Assembly: GCF_016863635.1 (NCBI RefSeq)
Contig: NZ_BOPG01000048.1
Coordinates: 124,001 to 188,000 of the forward strand
Direction of reading: 5' to 3'
Origin: Virgisporangium aurantiacum
GTDB lineage: Bacteria > Actinomycetota > Actinomycetes > Mycobacteriales > Micromonosporaceae
DNA: 64,000 nt
Program-made: the position numbers and the translations under genes
Notes under the pieces: generated by a model
Told to the model about the DNA's origin: nothing
The model's input: the letters and a program-made list of their open reading frames with translations, nothing else
Databases searched by the model: none
Shown: piece by piece, positions 33,549 through 42,801 of the stretch
Position numbering within the stretch: position 1 is the stretch's first letter
Layout of the letters: each line of letters starts with the position of its first letter

Positions 33549-36374
33549 CTAGAGGCCTTCGGCCACCGCTGCGCCGATCCGTAGCCAGGCCAGCCTCGTC
33601 GGGGCGCTGAGCTGGGCATAGCGGATCGGTTCGCCGGAGTCGATCAGCTTCTCGTACGGTGCCAGCATCACGGTGCGGGTCCGGGCCGAGAAGTGCCTCG
33701 TGATCGAGGGGATGTCGAGGTCGCGGCGGCTGGGGGGCATCGACACCACGGTCACCGCCTGGCGCACCAGGCGGTTTCGACCGTTCTGTTCGAGGTGGTC
33801 AAGCATCCGCGCGGCGGTCTCGGCCGAGTCGTTGCGGGCCGACATCGTGACGACGAGCTGGTCGGTCGCGTCGATCGCGGCCTGCCAGTTCTCCGCCCGC
33901 ACGTTGTTGCCGGTGTCGACGAAGATCAACTTGTAGAACCGGCTGACCACCTCGCGCAGGTCACCGAACGACATCGCGGTGAGCATCTCCCCCGCCGTCG
34001 CCGACTCGTCGGACGCGAGCACGTCGAACATGCCCTCGCCCTGCGAGCGGACATACTGCGACAGGTCACCGACCCGGCCGTGCGCGCCCTGGAAGTGGTC
34101 GAGGTCGCGCATGAGGTCGCGCACGGTGCGGGAGTGGAAGTCCTGCGTCGCCCGCATGCCGAGCGTGCCCTGGGTCTCGTTGTTGTCCCAGGCCAGGATG
34201 TAGCCGCCGCGGCTCTGCCCGAACGTCATCGAGAGCAGCAGCACGGCGACGGTCTTGCCGGCGCCGCCCTTCGGGTTGACGACCGTCACCTGGCGGAGGC
34301 CACCGAAGTTGCGCCGGATCGTCTCGATCAGATGCCGGTGCTCCTGCTCCCGCCGGCCCGGTCCGGGCCGCACCAGGCCGAAGGTCGACCGGCGCAGCAC
34401 ACCCCGCATGCCCATCGTCGCCACCGGGTTGCTGGGCCGCACCTCCCGCCGCCGGGCGAACTCCTCCGCCGTGGGGATGTACTGCCCGTGCTCGTCGACC
34501 CGCGGCGTCGCCTGCTGCTCCGGTGGCACCGACGGCTGCGGCGCCGCCGGGTGCGGGTGGGCCTGCGGCGGCGGGTGCGTCTGGAACGCCGCCGAGGGCG
34601 GCTGCTGGTACGGCGCCTGCACGAACGGGTGCTGGTGCCCCTGCGGGTCAGGGTGGGACGGCACGTGCGGCCCGCCGGTCGACTGCCACGGCGCCAGTTG
34701 CTGCGGCGGCTGCTGTGGCGGCTGCTGCTGTGGCGGCTGCTCGACCGGCGGCTGTTCGGCCGGGAAGTACACCGGCTGGTCCGCCGGCCCGCCCGGGCTG
34801 GTCGGCGCGTTTCCGGGTGGCGCACCGCCCTCGATCGGCTGGTTCTCGATCAGCACTGCCTCCGGTGCTGAGGGCTCCGCAGTGGGGTCCTGCGGCGCTT
34901 CGGGATGGGGATGACCGCCACCGTTCGGCCCGGTGGCAGCGTTGGGCCGGTAGATCGGCTGCGCCCACGGCGACGAGGGCGTGGGGCTGTCGTCCTCCAG
35001 GGACTCGGCGACCGGCGCTCCCGTGACGGGCGCTCCCGTGACCGGCGCTGCGGCCGCCACCTCGGCGTTCCACGGCAGCGGCGGCCCGGACGCCGGCGCC
35101 GCCGAAACCGGAGCGGGCGGCCCCGACCGGGGCGCGGGCGCAGGGTCGGGCACCGGCATCTGGTCATACATGGCCGGCGGCGGCGGATACCCGCCCGCAC
35201 CGGGAACACCGGGCGGGCCGAACGCACCCGGACCCGGAGCCGGCACCGGCGGCGGACCATACTGCCCAGCCGGCGGCGGACCCGGTTGCGGCGGCTGACC
35301 GTAAATCCCAGCCGGCGGACCGTAGGCCCCACCCGGCTGCGGCGGCGGCCCAAAGGGCCCGCCCGACGGCTGGCCGTAGGGAGCTTCCGGCGGCTGGCCG
35401 TGAGGTCCGCCCGGCAGTTGGCCGTGAGGTCCGCCCGGCAGTTGGCCGGGGGCCGCGCCGGGGGGTTGGCCGTACAGCGCTTCCGCCGGTGGCTGTCCGG
35501 GGGGCGGGCCGGGCGGCTGGCCGTACAGGGCCTCCGCCGGTGGCTGTCCGGGGGGCGCGCCGGGTGGCTGGCCCTGGACAGCGCCCGGCGGTTGGCCGAA
35601 CGGCGATTCCGGGGCCGGCTGGCCCAACGGCGGGCCGTACTCGGCACCCGGCGGCCCGGCGGGCGGGAATCCGGGCGGCGGCTGTCCGTAGACCGCGGCC
35701 GCCGGCGGCTGGTTGTGCTCGTGCGGCCCGAACCCGGGCGGCGGGTTGTACCCGGGCAGGCCGGGCGGAGGCCCCGGCGGCTGGCCGCCAGGATGGCCCG
35801 GTGGTTGGCCGCCCGGCTGGCCCAGCGGCGAGCCGTACTCGGCACGCGGCGGCCCGGTGGGCGGGAATCCGGCCGGCGGCTGGCCGCCAGGATGGCCCGG
35901 TGGTTGGCCGCCCGGCTGGCCCAGCGGCGAGCCGTACTCGGTGCCCGGCGGGCCGGCGGGAGGCGCCGGTGGCTGGCTGCCGGGATGGCCCGGCGGGCCG
36001 TACTCGGTGCCCGGCGGGCCGGCGGGAGGTGCCGGTGGCTGGCCGCCCGGCTGGCCGTACGCCGCCCACGGCGCCTGTCCCGGCGCGGGAGGTGGTGCTG
36101 GCGGCGTCACTGGTTGCCCCTCCGGCGTGGCCGGCGCGGCCAGCTGGTACTCGGCGGTCGGGAAGCCGGTTGCCCGCTCGGCGGGGAACTGGCCGGGTGG
36201 CGGCGGTGCCGGTACCGGCGGCGGTCCACCCTGGGGTGGCCCGGGCGGAGGCGGCTGGGTCGACGGAAAGGGCCCGGGTATGGCTTCCGCCACCCCACCG
36301 GGTCGCACCCGCGCGGTGCGGTCGCTATCCGTGTCGCCGGCCCGCTCTTCCGGCGGCCAGATCGGATCTTCCAC
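33549..36374 (-). CDS. MinD/ParA-like ATPase with very long Pro/Gly-rich N-terminus
   Basis: A 941-residue protein. About 640 residues form a disordered Pro-Gly-Gln-rich arm with repeated PPGQPPG units; the last ~270 are a MinD/ParA/SIMIBI ATPase with deviant Walker A motif NPKGGAGKTVAVLL and the switch region LIFVDTGNN. The plan is that of EspI-like proteins linked to type VII (ESX) secretion and of SCO-type polar partition proteins, but no esx genes are in the window, so the role stays open. GTG at 36374 follows AGGGAGGTTTCACG, much better than the ATG at 36434. The arm is coded by in-frame DNA repeats, so its length probably varies among strains. Confidence 0.78.
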   Translation of the reverse strand: MEDPIWPPEERAGDTDSDRTARVRPGGVAEAIPGPFPSTQPPPPGPPQGGPPPVPAPPPPGQFPAERATGFPTAEYQLAAPATPEGQPVTPPAPPPAPGQAPWAAYGQPGGQPPAPPAGPPGTEYGPPGHPGSQPPAPPAGPPGTEYGSPLGQPGGQPPGHPGGQPPAGFPPTGPPRAEYGSPLGQPGGQPPGHPGGQPPGPPPGLPGYNPPPGFGPHEHNQPPAAAVYGQPPPGFPPAGPPGAEYGPPLGQPAPESPFGQPPGAVQGQPPGAPPGQPPAEALYGQPPGPPPGQPPAEALYGQPPGAAPGQLPGGPHGQLPGGPHGQPPEAPYGQPSGGPFGPPPQPGGAYGPPAGIYGQPPQPGPPPAGQYGPPPVPAPGPGAFGPPGVPGAGGYPPPPAMYDQMPVPDPAPAPRSGPPAPVSAAPASGPPLPWNAEVAAAAPVTGAPVTGAPVAESLEDDSPTPSSPWAQPIYRPNAATGPNGGGHPHPEAPQDPTAEPSAPEAVLIENQPIEGGAPPGNAPTSPGGPADQPVYFPAEQPPVEQPPQQQPPQQPPQQLAPWQSTGGPHVPSHPDPQGHQHPFVQAPYQQPPSAAFQTHPPPQAHPHPAAPQPSVPPEQQATPRVDEHGQYIPTAEEFARRREVRPSNPVATMGMRGVLRRSTFGLVRPGPGRREQEHRHLIETIRRNFGGLRQVTVVNPKGGAGKTVAVLLLSMTFGQSRGGYILAWDNNETQGTLGMRATQDFHSRTVRDLMRDLDHFQGAHGRVGDLSQYVRSQGEGMFDVLASDESATAGEMLTAMSFGDLREVVSRFYKLIFVDTGNNVRAENWQAAIDATDQLVVTMSARNDSAETAARMLDHLEQNGRNRLVRQAVTVVSMPPSRRDLDIPSITRHFSARTRTVMLAPYEKLIDSGEPIRYAQLSAPTRLAWLRIGAAVAEGL
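35460..36060 (-). repeat. In-frame tandem/direct repeats coding the Pro-Gly-Gln arm
   Basis: Multiple repeats lie in the 5' half of the ParA-like gene. The longest is a perfect 69-base direct repeat (35774-35842 and 35873-35941) with a 99-base period, equal to 33 codons. Shorter copies with tggccgtaca/gccggtggctgtcc cores occur at 35467-35580. All periods are multiples of three. Confidence 0.85.
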
Positions 36375-36443
36375 CGTGAAACCTCCCTGCCCGTGCCCCC
36401 ACGCGGTGCCCCGGCAAGAGCCTTGCACACCCACGCTCGATCT

Positions 36444-37289
36444 TCACGCCGGTGCGTATGCGCCCCAGGCGGCCCGCTCCATCCACCACGTGCGCTTGCG
36501 GGTCAGCGAACCGGCCACCCCGTCGTCGAGAAACGGCAGGTCGGCGCGGGGTGTGACGGCCACAGCCCGGCCGCGTCCACGACGAACCTCGATCTCGACC
36601 CGGCCGCGCCGGCGGACAGCCAGCGCCACCGCGACATCCAGAATCCCGTCTGAAGGCTTCGGATCGATTACGAGTGGGAGGCCGTCGAATGCCGAGTAGC
36701 CGCCGGCGTTGGCCACCACCGCGGCGATCAGCGGTTCCCGGCCGTTCGAGAGCACGGCATCGTCGACGTTCACGTGTGCCTTGAACGGTACCGCGCGGCC
36801 CTCGTCGTCGGCGCCGCCGAGCAGCGCACCGTCGAGCGTGAGCGAGCTGCCGTCGTTGCGGAGCAGGTCGAAGCGGCGGACGTTGCCGTCGAGGACCGCC
36901 TGCGCCACGAGCGCCGGGTCGCGCGGCAGGCCGAGGCGCGAGGCCAGGTCGGGGCCGGTCGGGTCGAGCGGCAGGATCCCGATCGGTGGGAGGTCGGGCA
37001 CGGTGCGGTCGGCCGGCAGGTCCGCCGGCCGCTTGCTGGCCGCGGGGGTGTTTTTCCGGACGAGGCGACGCACGACAGCGCGCACCTGGCCGTCGGCCGC
37101 CGTGGCGACGACGAGCCGGGACCCGCCGGAGGCGGACGCGAGCGCCGCGTCGATCTCCGCGTCTGATCCGGCGTTGACCAGTTCGATCTCGGCGCCGGCC
37201 GCACGTAGCGCGTCCTGGCAGGCCAGGACGGGCACACGCGGTGTCGAACAGCCGTCGTCCGAAAGCGACAGGATCACGACGCGAAGCAC
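36444..37289 (-). CDS. Diacylglycerol-kinase-like protein
   Basis: A 281-residue protein that resembles the DAGK/YegS-type lipid kinase catalytic fold in its C-terminal half (IAAVVANAGGYSAFDGLPLVIDPKPSDGILDVAV), with a degenerate N-terminal nucleotide region (GGSRLVVATAADGQ, GILPLDPTGPDLASRLGL where GTxNDFA is usual). Loss of the standard GGDGT and GTxNDxA residues suggests that nucleotide binding is altered, so kinase activity is doubtful. It lies 69 bases before the ParA-like gene on the same strand and diverges from purA. Confidence 0.65.
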   Translation of the reverse strand: MLRVVILSLSDDGCSTPRVPVLACQDALRAAGAEIELVNAGSDAEIDAALASASGGSRLVVATAADGQVRAVVRRLVRKNTPAASKRPADLPADRTVPDLPPIGILPLDPTGPDLASRLGLPRDPALVAQAVLDGNVRRFDLLRNDGSSLTLDGALLGGADDEGRAVPFKAHVNVDDAVLSNGREPLIAAVVANAGGYSAFDGLPLVIDPKPSDGILDVAVALAVRRRGRVEIEVRRGRGRAVAVTPRADLPFLDDGVAGSLTRKRTWWMERAAWGAYAPA

Positions 37290-37396
37290 CGTTGTCGTCC
37301 TCCCCGATCACGTGGGTTGTAGCCTGTCACCCCGGGGCCGGAGCCGGTCGGGCACCAGGTGGGCGCCACGGTGGCCCTGGCCGGGAGGCGAAGGAC

Positions 37397-38686
37397 ATGC
37401 CAGCGATTGTGCTCATCGGCGCTCAGTGGGGCGACGAGGGCAAGGGCAAGGTTACCGACCTGCTGGGCGAACGCGTCCAGTACGTCGTTCGGTACCAGGG
37501 CGGCAACAACGCCGGCCACACCGTGATCACCCCAGACGGCGAGAAGTTCGCGCTGCACCTCATGCCGTCGGGGGTGCTGACGCCGGGCTGCGTCCCGGTG
37601 ATCGGCAACGGCGTCGTGGTCGACCCGAAGGTGCTGCTCACCGAGATCGAAGGACTGGCCGAGCGCGGCATCGACACGTCCAAGCTGCTCTTGAGCGCCG
37701 ACGCGCACCTGATCATGCCGCACCACCGGGCGCTCGACCGGGTGGTCGAGCGGTACCTCGGCTCGGCCCGCATCGGCACCACCGGGCGGGGCATCGGGCC
37801 GGCGTACGGCGACAAGGTCGGCCGCACGGGCATCCGCGCGCAGGACCTGCTCGACACCGGAATCCTGCGCAAGAAGCTGGAAATGGTGCTGCGGGAGAAG
37901 AACCAGATTCTGGTCAAGGTCTACAACCGCAAGGGCATCGACGCCGACGCCGTGGTCGAGGAGTACCTCGGCTATGCGACCCGGCTGCGCCCGTACATCG
38001 CCGACACGCGGCGGATCCTCGCCGAGGCGCTGGAGCGCGACGAGACGGTGCTGCTGGAGGGCGCCCAGGCGACGCTGCTCGACGTCGACCACGGCACCTA
38101 TCCGTTCGTCACCAGCTCGAACCCCACCGCGGGCGGCGCGTGCGTGGGCTCCGGCGTGCCGCCGACCCGCATCAACCAGGTCATCGGCGTGATCAAGGCG
38201 TACACCACCCGGGTCGGCGCCGGCCCGTTCCCGACCGAGTTGTTCGACGACAACGGCGCGCACCTGCGCAAGGTGGGCGTCGAGTACGGCACCACCACCG
38301 GGCGCGAGCGGCGCTGCGGCTGGTTCGACGCGGTGGTCGGCCGGTACGCGGTGCGCGTCAACGGCATCACCGACCTGGTGGTCACCAAGCTCGACGTCCT
38401 CAGCGGCCTCGACCCGGTGCCGATCTGCGTCGGCTACGAGATCGACGGCGAGCGCGTCGACGACATGCCGATGACGCAGACCGCGTTCCACCACGCCCGC
38501 CCCGTCTACGAGGAGCTGCCGGGCTGGTGGGAGGACATCTCGAAGGCGCGCACCGAGGCCGACCTGCCGGCCGCCGCCCGCCGCTACATCGAGCGCATCG
38601 AGGAACTGTGCGGTTCCCGGGTCAGCGTGGTCGGCGTCGGTCCCGGTAGGGAGGAAAACGTCATCAGGCACGCACTGCTGCCGTAA
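37397..38686 (+). CDS. purA: Adenylosuccinate synthetase
   Basis: A 429-residue enzyme that condenses IMP and aspartate with GTP hydrolysis, the first committed step to AMP. GAQWGDEGKGKVTD (P-loop and catalytic Asp), NNAGHTV and GTTTGRERRCGWFD (IMP and Asp binding) are all intact. ATG at 37397 follows GGGAGGCGAAGGAC. It is 22 bases from purD on the same strand, so AMP and IMP synthesis genes are probably cotranscribed. Confidence 0.98.
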   Translation: MPAIVLIGAQWGDEGKGKVTDLLGERVQYVVRYQGGNNAGHTVITPDGEKFALHLMPSGVLTPGCVPVIGNGVVVDPKVLLTEIEGLAERGIDTSKLLLSADAHLIMPHHRALDRVVERYLGSARIGTTGRGIGPAYGDKVGRTGIRAQDLLDTGILRKKLEMVLREKNQILVKVYNRKGIDADAVVEEYLGYATRLRPYIADTRRILAEALERDETVLLEGAQATLLDVDHGTYPFVTSSNPTAGGACVGSGVPPTRINQVIGVIKAYTTRVGAGPFPTELFDDNGAHLRKVGVEYGTTTGRERRCGWFDAVVGRYAVRVNGITDLVVTKLDVLSGLDPVPICVGYEIDGERVDDMPMTQTAFHHARPVYEELPGWWEDISKARTEADLPAAARRYIERIEELCGSRVSVVGVGPGREENVIRHALLP

Positions 38687-38708
38687 ACGCCACGTACGAT
38701 CGGCTCCC

Positions 38709-39974
38709 GTGCGCGTACTTCTGATCGGATCCGGCGGGCGCGAGCACGCCCTCGCCCGCAGCCTCGCCGCCGACCCCGCCGTCACCGCGCTGGTCTGCGC
38801 CCCCGGCAACCCCGGCATCGCGAGCGTCAGCCTCGCCGGCGGTGCCCCGGTGGTGCTGGCCCCGCTCGACGTCACCGACATCGAGGCCGCCGCCGGGCTC
38901 GCCGTCGAGAGCCGGGCCGACCTCGTCGTGGTCGGTCCGGAGGTGCCGCTCGTGGCCGGGGTCGCCGACCTGGTCCGGGCCAAGGGCATCGCGTGTTTCG
39001 GCCCATCCATGGCCGCGGCCGCCATCGAGGGTTCGAAGACCTTCGCGAAGGACGTCATGAGCGCGGCCGGGGTGCCGACGGCGTGCGCCCGTACCTGTAC
39101 CACCCCCGCCGAGGCGGCGGCCGCGCTCGACGAGTTCGGCGCCCCGTACGTCGTCAAGGACGACGGTCTCGCGGCCGGCAAGGGCGTGGTCGTCACCGAC
39201 GACCGCGCGGAGGCGCTGGCCCACGCCGCGTCCTGCGAGCGGGTGGTGGTCGAGGAGTACCTGAGCGGCCCCGAGGTCTCGCTGTTCGTGGTGACCGACG
39301 GCACCGCCGTCCGGCCGCTGGTTCCGGCGCAGGACTTCAAGCGCATCGGCGCCGACGACGCCGGCCCGAACACCGGCGGCATGGGCGCCTACGCGCCGCT
39401 CCCCTGGGCACCGGCCGGCCTGGTCGACGACGTGCTCGCGTCCGTGGTGACGCCGACGCTCGCGGAAATGCGCGAACGCGGCACCCCGTTCAGCGGTCTC
39501 CTGTACGTCGGGCTGGCGCTGACCCCGTCTGGCCCGCGGGTCATCGAGTTCAACTGCCGGTTCGGCGATCCGGAGACCCAGGTCGTTCTCGCTCTGCTGG
39601 AGACGCCGCTGGCCGGCCTGCTGCACGCCGCCGCGACCACCACTCTCGCCGCGCACCCCGCGCTGCGGTGGCGGGCGGAGTCGGCGGTGACGGTCGTGGT
39701 CGCCTCTGCCGGCTACCCGGCCTCGGCCCGGAAGGGTGACCCGATCCTCGGCGCCGACCGGGTGCCGGGCGTGCTGCACTCGGGCACCGCACGCCGGCCC
39801 GACGGGTCGCTGGTGTCGGCGGGTGGCCGGGTGCTCTGCTGCACCGCGACCGGCCCCGACCTCGCCTCGGCCCGGCACGCCGCCTACGCCCTGGTCGACG
39901 GCGTCACCATGCCCGGTGCGCAGGTCCGTCCCGACATCGCGCTGCGCGCGGCCCGCGGCGAGATCACCGTCTAG
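38709..39974 (+). CDS. purD: Phosphoribosylamine-glycine ligase (GAR synthetase)
   Basis: A 421-residue ATP-grasp ligase for the second step of purine synthesis. The N-terminus MRVLLIGSGGREHALA and ATP-grasp segments (YVVKDDGLAAGKGVVV, NTGGMGAYAP, VIEFNCRFGDPETQ) are diagnostic. GTG at 38709 follows purA by 22 bases. It ends 21 bases before the end of the convergent abiE locus, which marks the switch from conserved core to accessory genes. Confidence 0.97.
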   Translation: MRVLLIGSGGREHALARSLAADPAVTALVCAPGNPGIASVSLAGGAPVVLAPLDVTDIEAAAGLAVESRADLVVVGPEVPLVAGVADLVRAKGIACFGPSMAAAAIEGSKTFAKDVMSAAGVPTACARTCTTPAEAAAALDEFGAPYVVKDDGLAAGKGVVVTDDRAEALAHAASCERVVVEEYLSGPEVSLFVVTDGTAVRPLVPAQDFKRIGADDAGPNTGGMGAYAPLPWAPAGLVDDVLASVVTPTLAEMRERGTPFSGLLYVGLALTPSGPRVIEFNCRFGDPETQVVLALLETPLAGLLHAAATTTLAAHPALRWRAESAVTVVVASAGYPASARKGDPILGADRVPGVLHSGTARRPDGSLVSAGGRVLCCTATGPDLASARHAAYALVDGVTMPGAQVRPDIALRAARGEITV

Positions 39975-39995
39975 CGCGCTCTCGACCGCGACGAT

Positions 39996-40919
39996 TCATG
40001 CCCATCGCCGGTCGGGCGGAGTCCATCGGCCAGCGGTGACACTCTGGCCAAGGACGGGGTCCAGACATTCCCCGACGTATCGGAGCGCCTCAAACAGGTG
40101 GTGATATCGCTCGGCGATCAGCGTCTCCCTTGCGGCGAACGCCGGGTAGCCGGTCTCCCATTCCGGCCCCGGTGATCGCATCCGGTCCGGCAACTGCACC
40201 GGGTTACGTGCTTGCGTGACGCGTACCGCGAGGGCTCGGGTCAGGACGGCGGCGTCCAGCGGCTCGATTTCCGTCAGAAGTACCAGATCCGCAAGGTCAC
40301 GTCAGCGATTCGATGCGGTCTGCTGGTTCGGGCCGTGCCGTTCGTACATCGCGGCCACCTTGTCGGCCACCTGGTCGACGCCCGGGTAGAGAACAAACTC
40401 GGGCAACGCCAAACCCAGCTTGTCGACGGGCAGAACTGGTGTGTGGTGACGGTGTTCCAGTTCGCCGATGTAGTGCGACTCGCATGACACATCGACCGGA
40501 AACGTGTCCCACTTGCCGGTGCCAACGTACGCCTCCACCTTGATCCGGAACCCGTCGCCGGTGCTCACCTGCTGCGGCTCGCCAAGCTGGAACCGAAGGA
40601 AGTCGCCGGTGTCCTGCCGGGTGAGCAGGCGCAACTCGGCAACCGCCGCATCGACGTCGGCGGGCACGTGTAGCAGGTCGATGTCTTGGCTGAATCGGGC
40701 CCGTGGGGGCGTGCGCACCAGCATCCCTACGCCACCTTTGAGCGCCCACTGCTCGCCTGGGGCCAGGAACACCCGGGCAAGGAACCGCTCGTGTAGGAAG
40801 CGGCGACGCAGGTGGTTCAGCGTCGTGGGCACGCCCAGGTCCTTCACCTGCGCCTTGAGACGGCTGTCGACCGCTTGCCGGAACGCGGCAGGGCTGCGGG
40901 GCAGCGAGTGCTCACCCAT
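39996..40919 (-). pseudogene. abiEii: AbiEii-type nucleotidyltransferase toxin, broken by an in-frame TGA
   Basis: The reading frame from ATG 40919 to the stop at 39996 would give 307 residues, the usual AbiEii length. A TGA at 40304-40302 (codon 206) interrupts it; the same frame then continues with a coherent C-terminus, RDLADLVLLTEIEPLDAAV, that is typical of AbiEii. Upstream of the stop the nucleotidyltransferase motifs are intact (LKGGVGMLVR, FSQDIDLLH, FPVDVSCES). The likely result is a 205-residue truncated protein lacking a third of the toxin. Its start overlaps the abiEi stop by 8 bases. A sequencing error is possible; no frameshift is involved. Confidence 0.82.
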
Positions 40920-41709
40920 CGTCGCTCCGTGTGCTGGGAGGGCCGGGCGGAGTGAGATTCTGGATCGCGTGCCGTACGGCTTCCGTTGGGTCTGCGGCCA
41001 GTGCGCGGCGTACGGCTTCAACGAGATCTATGGTCATCGCAGCGTCACGAGCCACGATGTCGACCGTGTTGCGGGGAATGCCGGCCTCGCGCAGCAGCAG
41101 CGTCACCAGCCCCTGCCCGTCACCGGTCATGGCGCCGTAGCCCCACGCATGTGGGGCCAAAATCGCAGCGGCGGTACTTACGGCCAGATCGTGCTTGAGC
41201 ACGGCATCGCGCACCACGGTAGCCAGATGGCCTCGATCGATACGGATTGCGGCAAGATCAGCGATGACCCGATGAGGCTTCGCCGTTGGCAGGCCGGCGA
41301 CCAGCGCCCAGTCGTCGGTGCTGATGCTGGACCGGTGCAATCGGACATCGGTTCGTCGGGTTTGCTTCCGACGTGGCACGGTGAACTCCATGACGTCGGC
41401 GTCGACATCGCCGAGGTCGAGCAAACGCGCGGCCGACCGGTGGGAGACGATGTCGACGCCCTCGTTGGTAAGCCGTTCCTCGGCCGTCATGCCAGGCTCG
41501 AGCGTGAGCCAGGTGACCCGGAGATCTTCATGCATATCGATGGGGCTACCGGCGAGCCGATAGACTCCGTGGGCTAGTCGAACCAGGCTCCCCGTTTTGG
41601 CCATCCTGGCCATCACCTGAGGGGTGACCCCAACCCGGCGGGCCTGGGCGGCCGTGACCAGTCCCCACTGATCCGTCCCTATTTCAGCCAGTTTCTGGGC
41701 GTTTGCCAT
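40912..41709 (-). CDS. abiEi: AbiEi, type IV antitoxin with N-terminal winged helix
   Basis: A 265-residue antitoxin of the AbiE type IV toxin-antitoxin system. The N-terminal winged helix is clear (WGLVTAAQARRVGVTPQVMAR; VRLAHGVYRLAGSP), which in characterised AbiEi binds the operon promoter as a negative autoregulator, and the C-terminal domain relieves toxicity of AbiEii. The gene is intact. The ATG at 41709 lies at the edge of a lower-GC 100-base stretch carrying the promoter. It is followed directly by the broken abiEii. Several flanking genes look accessory, which fits horizontal mobility of such modules. Confidence 0.88.
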   Translation of the reverse strand: MANAQKLAEIGTDQWGLVTAAQARRVGVTPQVMARMAKTGSLVRLAHGVYRLAGSPIDMHEDLRVTWLTLEPGMTAEERLTNEGVDIVSHRSAARLLDLGDVDADVMEFTVPRRKQTRRTDVRLHRSSISTDDWALVAGLPTAKPHRVIADLAAIRIDRGHLATVVRDAVLKHDLAVSTAAAILAPHAWGYGAMTGDGQGLVTLLLREAGIPRNTVDIVARDAAMTIDLVEAVRRALAADPTEAVRHAIQNLTPPGPPSTRSDDG

Positions 41710-41810
41710 TTAAGTGCCTAAGCGCGTGCTGAGAAAGTCATCCTTTGACTGCAATACTAGCGCCTAGCGATAACTTTGCAGCGCCCGCTGCTACTTTCGC
41801 AGCACCGGCT

Positions 41811-42755
41811 TCATGCAACGTCGACCTGGGTGTGCCAGATGGCGCTGTCGGCACCGAGCACGAAGAGTTCCACCGTGCGGTCGTGGGCGAGGATGCTGGG
41901 CGGCGAGAACGCCCGGCCGCCGATCGGTTTCCAGTCGTGCCATTCGCCGTTGCGGTAGGAGCGGCTGAACATCGAACTGTCGACGCCCACCACGAACACG
42001 TCGATGCCGCCGTCGGGCCGGGCGACCGCCCGCGGTGGCGAGATCACGGTGCCCTGCAGCGACGTCGGCTCGCTCCACTCCTTGTCCCACGTGTAGTGGT
42101 AGACGCCGCGGTTCTCGCCCAGCACGAACACGTGCAGCAGATCCTCGGACTCGACGGCGAACGGCCGCGAGATCGCGATGGCGTCGTCGGTCTGCCAGGT
42201 GCCCCACTCGCCGTCCTGGTACCGGGCGTGGGCGAGGCCGCTCTCCGAGTTGATCGCCACCGCGTCGATGCGGCCCGGCCCGCGCGACAGCACGTGCGGC
42301 GGGGTGAGCCAGAGCGACCCGAGCGACGACCACTCGTCGGTCCAGTCGTCGCCGTCGCGCCACTTGTGCCAGATGCCGAGGTTGGTGCCGAGGACGAAGA
42401 TGTCGAGCCGGTCGGGGGTGGACCACACGGCCCGCGGCGCGGTGAGCGTGGGGCCGCCGGCCTCACCGGTCATCGACTTCCAGTCGCTCCACTCGCCGGC
42501 GAGCCACTGCCGGTGCTGGATGGAGTACTTGTGGTCGATCGCGAACATGTCGAGGCAGTCGCCGGTGCCGGCGACGGCGTGCGGGACCTGGATCACCTCA
42601 CCGGGGATCACCGTCCAGCCGCCCCACTCGCCGTCGATGCGCCAGCGCACCCGGATGACGTGGTCGGTGCCGACGGTGAACAGGGCTATCTTGTCGGCTC
42701 CGACCTGTACGGCGTGCGGCGCGGTGATCCACGTGCCGCCGAGCGAACTCCACAC
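41811..42755 (-). CDS. Seven-bladed PLL/fucose-type lectin-like beta-propeller
   Basis: A 314-residue protein built almost wholly from seven repeats of about 44 residues. Each has a P-x-A-V turn followed by a D-hydrophobic strand and an exposed W (for example TAPHAV..., QVPHAV..., TAPRAV..., SRPFAV..., SPPRAV...), with an EW-x-x-W motif closing the blade (GEWGGW, GEWSDW, GEWGTW, GEWHDW). This matches propeller lectins such as the PLL/AFL fucose-binding type. No signal peptide is present, so it is cytosolic or secreted by a non-Sec route. Binding specificity is unknown. It lies 46 bases after a methyltransferase gene on the same strand. Confidence 0.72.
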   Translation of the reverse strand: MWSSLGGTWITAPHAVQVGADKIALFTVGTDHVIRVRWRIDGEWGGWTVIPGEVIQVPHAVAGTGDCLDMFAIDHKYSIQHRQWLAGEWSDWKSMTGEAGGPTLTAPRAVWSTPDRLDIFVLGTNLGIWHKWRDGDDWTDEWSSLGSLWLTPPHVLSRGPGRIDAVAINSESGLAHARYQDGEWGTWQTDDAIAISRPFAVESEDLLHVFVLGENRGVYHYTWDKEWSEPTSLQGTVISPPRAVARPDGGIDVFVVGVDSSMFSRSYRNGEWHDWKPIGGRAFSPPSILAHDRTVELFVLGADSAIWHTQVDVA

Positions 42756-42801
42756 GATGTCCCCTCTCGTGCATGTTCCATCGGCAAGCTTAGTTGCCTA
42801 T

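Noticed and set aside
33549..36374. Treating the repeat-rich ParA arm as a CRISPR-like array
   Set aside because: The repeats are in frame, code Pro-Gly-Gln peptides and have no unique spacers of regular size.
40302..40304. TGA in abiEii read as selenocysteine or programmed readthrough
   Set aside because: No SECIS-like stem or selenoprotein genes were seen, and AbiEii has no conserved Cys at this position; a nonsense mutation is simpler.
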